A stretch of DNA of 64,000 nucleotides from Gemmatimonadota bacterium (GTDB lineage: Bacteria; JAAXHH01), in contig VXRC01000047.1 of assembly GCA_009838645.1 (NCBI GenBank), positions 1 to 64,000 on the forward strand, in the 5' to 3' direction. Each line of letters begins with the position of its first letter. Position 1 is the stretch's first letter. Under the pieces are notes generated by a model. It was not told where the DNA came from. It made no database searches and was given only the letters and a program-made list of their open reading frames with translations. This document shows, piece by piece, positions 8,505-17,118 of the stretch. The position numbers and the translations under genes were made by a program.

Positions 8505-10403
8505 TCACGAGAATTCAGCCTCTATAGTGCGCAGAATCAAACCATCGTTTTTGTGATCCATGATATCTATGACTGGCTTGTTCAGGGCCTCTTCAAATCT
8601 CGTTCGACAGTCGTTTTTTTCATCTTCATCCAGAGTGAGGTGTTTAGCAACGGTTTGTCCGGTCTCGGTTTTTTTGAAAACACGTTTCCAAGGGGTCATA
8701 ACAAAGAATATGGGACTTGCCTTGCAGAATACACTAACGACCTTGCAGACGTTGCGTATATACCCAATCGAGTCCTGCGGATTGACTGCGCAGATAAAGC
8801 GATCAGGCATTGTCCCTAATAAAAAACTCAGTGTGTCGATCTCGTTCCCGATGATTAAGTCTCTGTTCCCGCGTGGAATGGTTGTACCCTGAGTGCCCGT
8901 CAGAATCGCGTGTGGGCGCTGAAACTCTGATACTCCTTTCAGATATGTACGTAAAAAAAACTGCCACTTTTCCTGTTCAATATGCGCCGCAGACTGATAG
9001 CCATAAGGGAAAGTCATGTTCGCACCAAAAAGTTCGCCCTGCGGCTCAGAAGACAAGTATGAAACTCTGTATCCTGCGTTTTCCATAATCCTCTTAACAC
9101 GAAGTTGTGTGGTGAACTTGCCTTGTCGGTTGCTTGTACCGATCACCCCCAATACAGGTACTTTAACTGGTGGTAGATATCTGAACTCCATAACATCATC
9201 GAACAGTTTCTGGGTAACGCCCGGGACATATACTTTACCGTTATAGAGGTGGTTACGCATATGTTCCTGCAATTCTGATTGTAAGCGAAAATCAAATGCA
9301 AAGATGTTTTTGTTCTCCAGCAGGCACTTATCTACAAGTGTACGACCAAATCTGATGTTCGATTCAAACATCTGATCCGAGTAGTATCCCAAGACCAGCG
9401 TGTCAAAACCTTCCATGGAATTCGAACTCGGACCCGTTGCTGGCGAAAGGGATTCTTCTTTTTTCGATATGGAAAGTTTCCTGAAATCAACATTCCTCGG
9501 ATAGTCCAGATACATCGTGACTGGAAACGAGGCATAGTCAGGTAATTCGACAAATGCCCGCATTTCTTTCTCGCTAGCAGGAAATACCCCGAGTCTGCCG
9601 ACCCATCTCTGATCTATTCTGCTACTAAAAACCCGTTTTCGTACGGCCACCAATTCACTGCTTCGTACTGCGGGGAAATCGATTTGCCTTGTCTGTCTTC
9701 CAAACTGTATTGGTTTGATATTGCGGTCCGCGTTATCGACCAGATGTCTTTTTAAAGTGGTCAGATCCATTTTACTATGCGATTCGAGGATTGCTGCGAC
9801 TATGCCAGTAAAATAGGCGCACGCAAGGCTGGTACCGCTTCGTATTCGGTACCCGCCATCGATAGTCGCCACACGTTGAATCGTACCTTTTGCGATAAAC
9901 TCGATGGGCGAATCTGGTATGTAACCGTGTTTTCTGAAATCAGGGACGTTACCCCAGGTGACACCGAAGGTTGATGGATAGCAGGCGGGGTAACAATCGT
10001 TATTGGAGTTGTGATGACCAGCAGCAACTATGACGATATTTCGATAGTGGGCTTCATCGCATACGCGCAATAACTCTTCAGAGGGTGAATTGGTAAGAAT
10101 GCCAAGTGAGAGATTAATGATGTCAATTGAGTTTTCGATACACCATGAGATAGCGGTACTTAGTGTTTTCTCTGATGAAACCAACTCATTCTGGAAGATT
10201 TTAACAGCTACATATTCTGCCTCACGGCAAAACTTGTAGATGATCGCTGCGGAGGCGGTTCCGTGTCCCAGGCGGTCCTCAAAGTCCATGACGGTGGAAA
10301 CGCGCCCACACTCGTCCTGTACGAAAGATACTCCGGAACAGCGGAGGTTCTCTAAACGCGGATGCTCCGCATCGATACCACTGTCCACCACTGCGATTCT
10401 CAT
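8505..10403 (-). CDS. S8 subtilase fused to P-loop peptide-maturation domain
   Basis: 632 residues counted from the ATG at 10403; an in-frame TTG at 10418 would add five. Residues 1 to about 230 are a subtilase with D7 in AVVDSGID, H47 in GHGTASA and S192 in SGTSLAC. The oxyanion asparagine of the usual AAGN is replaced by His (AAGHHNSNN). No signal peptide or propeptide is seen, so it should be cytoplasmic and suited to cutting a leader peptide before export. From about residue 330 a second domain begins, with a P-loop GTSNRQGKFTT (422-432). It resembles, by memory only, the TIGR04066/DUF1611-like 'peptide maturation system' proteins of Clostridium Cys-rich peptide clusters. Its genes on either side are the permease and the carrier-like protein. 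Confidence 0.75.
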   Translation of the reverse strand: MRIAVVDSGIDAEHPRLENLRCSGVSFVQDECGRVSTVMDFEDRLGHGTASAAIIYKFCREAEYVAVKIFQNELVSSEKTLSTAISWCIENSIDIINLSLGILTNSPSEELLRVCDEAHYRNIVIVAAGHHNSNNDCYPACYPSTFGVTWGNVPDFRKHGYIPDSPIEFIAKGTIQRVATIDGGYRIRSGTSLACAYFTGIVAAILESHSKMDLTTLKRHLVDNADRNIKPIQFGRQTRQIDFPAVRSSELVAVRKRVFSSRIDQRWVGRLGVFPASEKEMRAFVELPDYASFPVTMYLDYPRNVDFRKLSISKKEESLSPATGPSSNSMEGFDTLVLGYYSDQMFESNIRFGRTLVDKCLLENKNIFAFDFRLQSELQEHMRNHLYNGKVYVPGVTQKLFDDVMEFRYLPPVKVPVLGVIGTSNRQGKFTTQLRVKRIMENAGYRVSYLSSEPQGELFGANMTFPYGYQSAAHIEQEKWQFFLRTYLKGVSEFQRPHAILTGTQGTTIPRGNRDLIIGNEIDTLSFLLGTMPDRFICAVNPQDSIGYIRNVCKVVSVFCKASPIFFVMTPWKRVFKKTETGQTVAKHLTLDEDEKNDCRTRFEEALNKPVIDIMDHKNDGLILRTIEAEFS

Positions 10404-10446
10404 TCCGCAAACCCCCAAAGAGGCGGCGCACTACACGCCGCGAAGT

Positions 10447-12876
10447 CTATTCGTTCTTTAGTATGTCTACAGGGTTGGCAGAAGAAGCAGGCAGGACATG
10501 GTATAATGTCGTCAATACGACAATGACGAGCGTACTCACTCCTGCCGCCAGAAAAATGACAGGATCCAATTCGATTCTGTACGCGAAGTCCTGAATCCAC
10601 TGATTGAGGATTAAATAGGCAATCGTCCAGGCTGCTATGACCGAGACGGTGACAAGCAATACGAAGTCCCGTAGCAGCAACCAGGTCGCGTTCCGGAACG
10701 AGGCGCCCAAGACCTTTCGTACACCGATCTCCTTCATCCGACGGTTTACGACTATTCTGGTTATACTGAACAGTCCTATACAGGTGATGATAGTCGTCAT
10801 TAAGGAAAAAACACCAATTACCGTGCTCGTCCTGAATTCGGACTGATACAGATCGGTGAAACTGTCTTCGATAAACGAATATGTGAACGGCCGCTGCGGG
10901 ATCAGGTCCCGCCAGATCATGGCCACGTCGTTTATCGTTTGCGTTCGCGTCCCGGGATACAGCTGGACCGACAACATGGGAAGTTCCGTCGGCAGGAAGA
11001 AGAATCGGGGCGGAGTCTGACCGAGATACATCGCGAGAGGTTCAATTGGGTTGTGCAACGACGTCCAATGAAAATCGTCGATTACGCCGACGACCCGTCC
11101 GAATTCGCCTGAGAAAGGGAATCCCATCTGTTGACCGATCGGTTCCTGCCATCCCATTTGCCTGACCAAACTCCGGTTCACGACGAACTCCAGCGGATTA
11201 TCCGAACCGGAAGAAGAAAACGCACGTCCCTCCGACACGGGCAGGTTATACAGGCTCATGAAGTTATCGTCTACCGGCAACAAGTGTACCTGCGGTTGAT
11301 CCTGGCGATCCCTGAATCTCATATTCATGTGCATCCTGGTTGTACCGCCAAACTCCCATCCTGACGCGGCCGTTTCAGCAACACCGGCGAATTTTCCAAA
11401 CTCCTGCTTAGCCGTTCTGTAGTCGATATCAGTGCCGATAGGCAGCAGCATGATGTTCTGCTTCTCGAATCCAATATCTTTCGTTTCCATGAAACGGGCT
11501 TGTTCTACGATGAACGTCGCGCACGTTACCAGAAGTGTCCATATGGTCATTTGGACAGCGATGTAAGCATATTGAACGGATTTTCTGTAGTTTCCTTTGC
11601 CGGAAGTTCGAAGTAGAGAGAACGGTTTTTGAAACCATAGCTTCCATGACGACGCTAAGCCGATAACAGTGCTATGAGCTACAACCACGCAAATGGAGAC
11701 AACTCCGATAAGGATGTAATCCATCAGTGTAAACAACTCCGGTTTTAGCTCGATCAGATCCAAATCGTTCAAAAACGAAACAACTATGAACATTAAGGAG
11801 AAAGTACCAATCATTGCGCATAGATAGACGACAATGGATTCGATGATTACTGGAAGAACGAGCTGTATTCGGTCGGCGCCTAAAGCCGCCCGTACGCCCA
11901 TTTCCCTGAACCGGGACGTTAACTTGGCCGAGGATAAGTTGATCAAGTTGAAAGTCGACACTAACAGGACAAGTACCGCGATGGCAATCAACTGATTGAT
12001 ATCCTCGATATCGCCTTTGTTCCAGTTCACCCACCGGACCTGATCTTCTCCACCGATGTACGCCGAATACAGATGGACTTCGGAAAGAGGTTGCAGAACG
12101 AACGCTGTGACGTTTGTTCCCAAACCATTTTGGCCACGGTCTCTGACTAACGACAGCGCTTTGGATTCTATCTCGGATGTTTCCGAATCATTGCGAAGCA
12201 ACAGGTAGGTGTAGGTATTGCCGCTGTTCCATCCCTGTTCCAAACCTGTAGTAAGCGATTGAACGGTCAGATAAGAAATCAGTAGTTCGAACTTTATTGA
12301 TGAATTCCAGGGGGGAGTTTCTACAACTCCTTCTACCGTGTAAGTCTCATCATGCCATTGAATAGTCTTGCCGACAGGATTTTGTTCGCCGAAGATCCGT
12401 TGAGCCAGCGTCGAGGTTACAACCGCTGTAAAAGGCGACTTCAGCAAATCATCCGGCTTGCCCTGTACGAGTTTGAAATCGAACATGCTCAGTATTGATG
12501 GGTCCGCAAAGAACGACTCCGTGATTTCAAACAACTCGTTGTCGGCATGTATGAACATCTTTTCCGTAGTAATGGCGCTACGCAACCGGGCATAGTCAGT
12601 TACTTCGGGAAGCTCGTCTCTGAGCAACGGTCCGATCGGAGACATTACACCGCTTATGAAGTAAGGGTCTGATTCCTGCAATTGGACCTGGAGAATAGCT
12701 CGATGTATCTGATCCCTTTTCGTATGGAAGTCATCGAACTGCATGCTCTGGTATGCATACATTCCTATTATCAGGACCGAACCGAAACCGAGAGCAAGCC
12801 CCAGGATGTTTAATACCGAATATACTCTGTTATGATTTATCCAGCGTATTGAATGAGTTATGTGTTTATAGAACAT
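10447..12876 (-). CDS. FtsX/MacB-type ABC permease
   Basis: 809 residues in the double-FtsX layout common in Bacteroidota-like genomes. An N-terminal helix (NILGLALGFGSVLIIGMYAY) precedes a periplasmic MacB-PCD domain (about 45-280). A first set of helices lies around 285-400, a helix near 430, a second periplasmic domain (about 455-670), and a last helix trio from about 680. The motifs FREMGVRAALGADR and MKEIGVRKVLGASFRNA are the paired FtsX repeats. The gene has no adjacent ATPase. The MacB/LolD ATPase and HlyD adaptor at 678-2766 are the likely partners, under a promoter with the same operator. It lies inside the maturation operon between the radical-SAM gene and the S8 fusion. Confidence 0.9.
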   Translation of the reverse strand: MFYKHITHSIRWINHNRVYSVLNILGLALGFGSVLIIGMYAYQSMQFDDFHTKRDQIHRAILQVQLQESDPYFISGVMSPIGPLLRDELPEVTDYARLRSAITTEKMFIHADNELFEITESFFADPSILSMFDFKLVQGKPDDLLKSPFTAVVTSTLAQRIFGEQNPVGKTIQWHDETYTVEGVVETPPWNSSIKFELLISYLTVQSLTTGLEQGWNSGNTYTYLLLRNDSETSEIESKALSLVRDRGQNGLGTNVTAFVLQPLSEVHLYSAYIGGEDQVRWVNWNKGDIEDINQLIAIAVLVLLVSTFNLINLSSAKLTSRFREMGVRAALGADRIQLVLPVIIESIVVYLCAMIGTFSLMFIVVSFLNDLDLIELKPELFTLMDYILIGVVSICVVVAHSTVIGLASSWKLWFQKPFSLLRTSGKGNYRKSVQYAYIAVQMTIWTLLVTCATFIVEQARFMETKDIGFEKQNIMLLPIGTDIDYRTAKQEFGKFAGVAETAASGWEFGGTTRMHMNMRFRDRQDQPQVHLLPVDDNFMSLYNLPVSEGRAFSSSGSDNPLEFVVNRSLVRQMGWQEPIGQQMGFPFSGEFGRVVGVIDDFHWTSLHNPIEPLAMYLGQTPPRFFFLPTELPMLSVQLYPGTRTQTINDVAMIWRDLIPQRPFTYSFIEDSFTDLYQSEFRTSTVIGVFSLMTTIITCIGLFSITRIVVNRRMKEIGVRKVLGASFRNATWLLLRDFVLLVTVSVIAAWTIAYLILNQWIQDFAYRIELDPVIFLAAGVSTLVIVVLTTLYHVLPASSANPVDILKNE

Positions 12877-12998
12877 CAGAGGCCTCTTCTCTTTGATGTA
12901 TCTCTGTATACTCGGAACTCTTCTTTAGGATCGTCGCATGGATGTGCTTGACCCCGTAACATGGACCAAAGGCCGTTGAGTGACACGAAAAAGAGCAC

Positions 12999-14486
12999 TC
13001 ACAATTCCTCACATTCTTTAAGTGCAGGATCCACGGACGTTCCGATTTCGGCTAAGGACTGAATATCATCCGGACGGTCAATCGAATGGAGATATTGGTC
13101 ACGAAGCATCCACTTTAGAGAATACTTCCAGTCGGGACACGCTTCCGGTGGGTCTTTGTGAGGGCAGGTCATTTCACAAACGGGTAGTATTTTACAGTCT
13201 CGGCAAATGGGCCTTGTGAACTGATCCCAGTTCGTGAACAGGGTACGATTCTTGTCATGAATGTTGTATTCATCGGTAATATGGTGTGAACGAGTATTGG
13301 GATCATTCGCGTATTCCCAACATTGTTGAATGTAACCATCCGGATCTATGACCATGCTGTAGGGATGGGAAGCCGCACCACACAAGTGCATCGTGGCTTT
13401 AGGGACTTTGAATTCTTTCTTGGCTTTTGGAAGGTCGTTCGTCTCTGCAAACACATTGTAGTGTTTCCATTTCAATTCACGGAATTCTTCCACTACCCTT
13501 GCGAATTCTCTTCTGTGGTAATATTGCGACATACTATCATGGACGCCCGATCCTTCATACGGCACTTCTTTGAAAGCCAAATAAGGGCTGAATTCCTCAT
13601 GACGTTGCGGCCAGATTCCGCGACGTTCCAAGTCATCAAGAAGTTCCTCCAGATGAGGATACATGACCTTATCCGTGTTGATTCGTATTGTAGCGAAAAT
13701 CTCCGATTGGGGTTTGTTTGAGAGATTGTCTAATATGAGGTCGTAGCTACCCAGATCGTTATTGGCATCCGGGGCGACACCTGTTGGGACAATAGGCCTC
13801 AACATATTGTGCGTATCTCTATAACCATCTAATGTTACCTGTACTTGTTCCACGTGAGACCGCAACAGTATCTCCCAAACTTCACTGGTGAGATTTACGC
13901 CATTTGTAATGACACTTGAACTATAAAGCAGACCATATTGCTTAGATACTTCGATCAGTTTTTCTGAATATCGATCTATTATCTCTGGCCTCAACAACGG
14001 TTCACCGCCGAACCAGGTTACTTTGATACCTTCGAATTCCTCTACTAGTTTACTGGAGTTGATTTCGCGATGGAGAAACTCAATTACCCCATCTATTGTT
14101 TTGTCTTTCATAAACTTGTTCCATGGCTTCTCGCCTTCGAAGCAGTAGGAGCATCCCATATTGCATGAAAGAGTAGGAGTTATAGTTATGTAAAAGTTCG
14201 CCTTCTTGAAACTCCACTCGCGTTCTCTGATAATCCGTTGATGAATGTCTTCCTTTTCGTCTAAATCATGTCGTACAACTATCCCATTGTCCCATAAGGC
14301 AGAGATAAAATGTTGGTGTTCTTTCTGGTCAATCGAGGAAATTACACCAGCTTTTCTCCAATCGTATAACAATTGCGCTTCGGATGGTTCTAGCTCCAAG
14401 AGTGAGTTTGAACGCGTGTTGTATACCAGATGTACGTTCTTTTCCTGCACAGGAATGATCATATTGTAGAAACTTGTCTTTAACAT
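12999..14486 (-). CDS. Radical SAM/SPASM peptide maturase
   Basis: 495 residues. Residues 1 to about 90 form a PqqD/RRE-like peptide-binding region ending in a WDNGIVV strand. The radical-SAM cluster is C108-x3-C112-x2-C115 (CNMGCSYC) with GGEP at 160-163. The C-terminal SPASM domain is complete: C369-x14-G-x4-C389, then C428-x2-C431-x5-C437-x3-C441, then C450. These would hold two auxiliary [4Fe-4S] clusters, as in enzymes that install thioether or other crosslinks on RiPPs. By memory it is nearest to the CcpM (TIGR04068) group. The start was set at ATG 14486 because GAGGAG lies seven bases upstream; a longer reading from a TTG has no site. The precursor gene lies 138 bases upstream, with a hairpin between. 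Confidence 0.93.
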   Translation of the reverse strand: MLKTSFYNMIIPVQEKNVHLVYNTRSNSLLELEPSEAQLLYDWRKAGVISSIDQKEHQHFISALWDNGIVVRHDLDEKEDIHQRIIREREWSFKKANFYITITPTLSCNMGCSYCFEGEKPWNKFMKDKTIDGVIEFLHREINSSKLVEEFEGIKVTWFGGEPLLRPEIIDRYSEKLIEVSKQYGLLYSSSVITNGVNLTSEVWEILLRSHVEQVQVTLDGYRDTHNMLRPIVPTGVAPDANNDLGSYDLILDNLSNKPQSEIFATIRINTDKVMYPHLEELLDDLERRGIWPQRHEEFSPYLAFKEVPYEGSGVHDSMSQYYHRREFARVVEEFRELKWKHYNVFAETNDLPKAKKEFKVPKATMHLCGAASHPYSMVIDPDGYIQQCWEYANDPNTRSHHITDEYNIHDKNRTLFTNWDQFTRPICRDCKILPVCEMTCPHKDPPEACPDWKYSLKWMLRDQYLHSIDRPDDIQSLAEIGTSVDPALKECEEL

Positions 14487-14525
14487 GATTGATCTCCTCG
14501 TTCTACGGTTTTGGTAACTTTCTTT

Positions 14526-14553
14526 CCCCCGGTGGTTCCTCATCCACCGGGGG
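14526..14553 (-). promoter_or_regulatory. GC-rich stem-loop between precursor and maturase genes
   Basis: A perfect 10-bp stem, CCCCCGGTGG (14526-14535) and CCACCGGGGG (14544-14553), with an 8-nt loop. It lies after the precursor stop and about 40 bases before the radical-SAM start. No U-tract follows in the direction of transcription, so it is not a plain intrinsic terminator. RiPP operons often have such a hairpin here to make more precursor mRNA than enzyme mRNA, by 3' end protection or partial termination. That role is inferred. Confidence 0.7.
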
Positions 14554-14624
14554 ACTTGGCTGGACAGATGGTGGATTGCAGTATTCAAGTTTCGGTAGGA
14601 AACTACAGAACGCGTTGAACAAAA

Positions 14625-14801
14625 TCAGAACAGTATATCCCCGTCCGATGTATCACCGGAAAGTGGATTGCATGCACCAAGCGTGCATTGCAGGGGGAGA
14701 CACGGTCCAAGATCGCACATAGCGATGGCTTCCGGTTCTAATTCATCAACATCAGAGTCCTCTTCATTTACAACGACTTGGGGCTTGATCAGGACTTTCA
14801 T
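14625..14801 (-). CDS. RiPP precursor peptide with repeated Cys decapeptide
   Basis: 58 residues, ATG at 14801, with AAAGGAG eight bases upstream. The N-terminal part (1-28) looks like a leader: a hydrophobic-basic start MKVLIKPQVVV, then a strongly acidic stretch (13-24) and EAIAM. The core has four cysteines, C29, C34, C39 and C44, exactly five apart, as two decapeptides, CDLGPCLPLQ and CTLGACNPLS, consensus C-x-L-G-x-C-x-P-L-x. The tail GDTSDGDILF is acidic. The two repeats use different codons for shared residues, so this is not a recent DNA duplication. It lies directly before a radical-SAM/SPASM enzyme. Likely products are thioether-bridged (ranthipeptide or sactipeptide), perhaps glycosylated, since two glycosyltransferases follow. 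Crosslink type and cleavage site are unknown. Confidence 0.9.
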   Translation of the reverse strand: MKVLIKPQVVVNEEDSDVDELEPEAIAMCDLGPCLPLQCTLGACNPLSGDTSDGDILF

Positions 14802-14869
14802 GATAATCTCCTTTCGAGAAACTTGAATATGACGTACACCACCTATCCAGCCGCGCTGACCAGGAGTGA

Positions 14870-16909
14870 TTATTGGTGATCTTGACGGGATTTGACCTGC
14901 CTTTCTTGATAGGGTGAAAACGAGTTTTTTCCCAGAACAGTGGTGGCTACCTTGAGCAGCTTATCGTCTCGATGTGCGAGGTCATCGACGTTATCTATAT
15001 GAACCCAGTAATCAGGTGCGATTCCTGATGCTTCAACCGATTCTCCAGAGGCTTTCAGTCTTATCATCCACGTGTTGGTGGCTATTTGATAGCCATCGGG
15101 TAGGGTTATGTAGATCAAAGCGGAATCTGTACCTTGCGTTTTGGTGTTGGAGAGCATATGCGCTTTACCCGCATATCGCATCGTATCGATGAACTCTTCA
15201 CTAGCGCATGCAGTCCGATTGTTCGCCAGAATCATCATCGGTTGGTTGAAATGGAAGACTGGATGTGGATACACGATCATGCTTTCCGTTCTACCGTCAG
15301 CCGGGGTCACAAGATGGCCGGAAACCACAGGTTGGTCTATGAAGGTCGATACGAGGCGTATAACCACTCGTACATCCCCGCCTCCATTTGATCTCAAATC
15401 GAGCACGATACCCTTTGAGTTTTGAATCTGTTCCGAATGATTTAAAAACCTGATCCAAACGTCGGGAGTCCATCTTGCAACACGGAAATAAACGATATTG
15501 TTTTCTAAGATCCTGAACTCACCGTGCGCTGGTACAAAACCGGGAGGAATTAAGATTTTTCTGTCATAGCGAATGGTTACGTTTTTAATGGTTTCTGATT
15601 CAGTCTGAACGCGGATCGTCACTCGCTCGTGCTTTTCCCTTTTCAAAATGGTGTTCAGTGCTTTGCGTCTTCTTACTGTACCGGATCCTTTGTGAATCCC
15701 GCTTTCTTTCAGAATGGCTTCCTGTATTGGAACGTTGTCTATAGAAACGATACGGTTTCCCACTAAATCGGTTAAAAGCGTATCGAAGACAGCGGCGATG
15801 TATATGTCATTCTCGATTTCGTACAAAGCAAGCGGGCTGACTTTAACGCGAGGAGAGCTCATCGGACGGGTGACAATATCAAAATGAACGTCGTTGAAAT
15901 CCGAGACCAATTGACGGATGCTGTCTTCAAACGCTTCATTCTGCCCTAACGGGAGTTTGCGTATCTCCGCAAACCTGTCTAACACCTGCGACTTGTCGAC
16001 ATTGTGGCTATCATAGAATGGATAGAGGCTTAAAATCCGCGATATGATGTCTTCTTTGAGCATACGGATAGATTTAGGCTCCGTTTTTTGGTCGTAATCT
16101 GGGACAATATAGAAATTGGAACCTGCTGACTTATCTGTTGACCGCATGTACAGAGGGGCAGTTACGACAGGCAGATTATCGGAGATCGAGAAGATGTCCC
16201 GAGGGACCAACCGACTTGTTTTCTTTTTGACTATCGGATCGAACAAGGGATGGTTGTACTCAATTTTCGATTGCTTCCAGTTTGCTATTTTCAAGTCGCC
16301 AACAACGAATTCGAATTTTTCAGATCGCGGGAAAACCACAATCGTAATTTCGTCAATTTCATTTACTTGATTGTACTCAAAGACAGAAGAGGAGGAATTA
16401 CGTGTTCTTTCCCCGCCTATCCTTGTCAGCGTACCAATCGCGTCGATTTTAGGTATTTGATACCGTTCAAACGGAATCGAGTAGCTTTTCTTATACCACC
16501 CGTTATCGATTTTGGAGTGGATGTAAACTGAATATCGGGTGACCTGTTCAACATACATTCGTTGAAAAAGTATCGATTCCTGCATAGTACACTTAACAGG
16601 ACTTTCAAATGAATGTGTCCATGCGTAAAATGTTGCACCGGGAGATAAATCAGCCCTGATCTCCACTGGAAGGTTAGTAGAACCGAATAGGTGAAATCCT
16701 GAGGTGACAACTGAGTCATCGGGAAAATAAACAGGGAAATAGTATCCAGATTCGGGGACTATGCTATCCTTTAAATCTCTCGCTGAGAACAAGACCTCGG
16801 AAGTCTTAAAACTATCGGTTAAGACTCGCCAACCAGCCGAAGCAGTTTGTGGCATCAAAATCAATGCAATTAAAACGATTTTATTTAGATAAGTTTGGCT
16901 GGAGTTCAT
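14870..16909 (-). CDS. Secreted S41-family (tail-specific) peptidase
   Basis: 679 residues with a signal peptide (1-25, ending TASAG), so periplasmic or outer. Residues about 30-270 are a beta-rich region I do not recognise. The C-terminal half is an S41 peptidase: NDVHFD (H342) matches the catalytic His segment, DLRSNGGG (504-511) is the S41 landmark, and S570 in NRTACASEEF is the expected nucleophile with an adjacent Glu. The lysine of CtpA-type enzymes is not obvious, so a Ser-His-Glu arrangement is more likely. It is the first gene after operator B and lies 68 bases before the precursor gene. It may trim the exported peptide or protect the producer by degrading it; neither is shown. Confidence 0.85.
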   Translation of the reverse strand: MNSSQTYLNKIVLIALILMPQTASAGWRVLTDSFKTSEVLFSARDLKDSIVPESGYYFPVYFPDDSVVTSGFHLFGSTNLPVEIRADLSPGATFYAWTHSFESPVKCTMQESILFQRMYVEQVTRYSVYIHSKIDNGWYKKSYSIPFERYQIPKIDAIGTLTRIGGERTRNSSSSVFEYNQVNEIDEITIVVFPRSEKFEFVVGDLKIANWKQSKIEYNHPLFDPIVKKKTSRLVPRDIFSISDNLPVVTAPLYMRSTDKSAGSNFYIVPDYDQKTEPKSIRMLKEDIISRILSLYPFYDSHNVDKSQVLDRFAEIRKLPLGQNEAFEDSIRQLVSDFNDVHFDIVTRPMSSPRVKVSPLALYEIENDIYIAAVFDTLLTDLVGNRIVSIDNVPIQEAILKESGIHKGSGTVRRRKALNTILKREKHERVTIRVQTESETIKNVTIRYDRKILIPPGFVPAHGEFRILENNIVYFRVARWTPDVWIRFLNHSEQIQNSKGIVLDLRSNGGGDVRVVIRLVSTFIDQPVVSGHLVTPADGRTESMIVYPHPVFHFNQPMMILANNRTACASEEFIDTMRYAGKAHMLSNTKTQGTDSALIYITLPDGYQIATNTWMIRLKASGESVEASGIAPDYWVHIDNVDDLAHRDDKLLKVATTVLGKNSFSPYQERQVKSRQDHQ

Positions 16910-17007
16910 TTTTGCATTCCCTCAACTTGCTGTTTCCTTACATCACCAATGGAGATTTGTGGAGTTTTCAAAGCGAACCGGGTTACGAATGATGCCTTCT
17001 ACAACTG

Positions 17008-17050
17008 AAGATACGGATGGCGGGGCCCGATCCTATAGGGTGTTACCCTA
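17008..17050 (-). promoter_or_regulatory. Operator B: TAGGG-N5-CCCTA palindrome plus -10 for the S41/precursor operon
   Basis: TAGGG-TGTTA-CCCTA at 17036-17050, in fact a perfect TAGGGT-N3-ACCCTA, flanked by CTA as at the other two sites. In minus-strand direction a -10-like TATCTT (17008-17013) follows about 19 bases after the shared TATAG edge. The S41 start is about 100 bases beyond. This is the most symmetrical of the three sites and heads the transcription unit holding the precursor and maturase. Confidence 0.68.
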
Positions 17051-17118
17051 CCTTCTTCAGAACCTTACCCCCCAAATCAAAAAACCTGTGACATTCTTTT
17101 TTAAGATGCATGTCCCTG

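Noticed and set aside
12977-13001. TGAGTG/CACTCA hairpin at the end of the radical-SAM gene
   Set aside because: Only a six-base stem and it overlaps the coding end; likely chance.
14526-14553. Reading the hairpin as an intrinsic terminator
   Set aside because: The base run after the stem is A/G-rich in the direction of transcription, with no U-tract.
14487-14588. N-terminal extension of the radical-SAM protein, or a second small peptide here
   Set aside because: The extension starts at TTG without a ribosome site and would cross the hairpin; no Cys-rich frame with a site was found in the gap.
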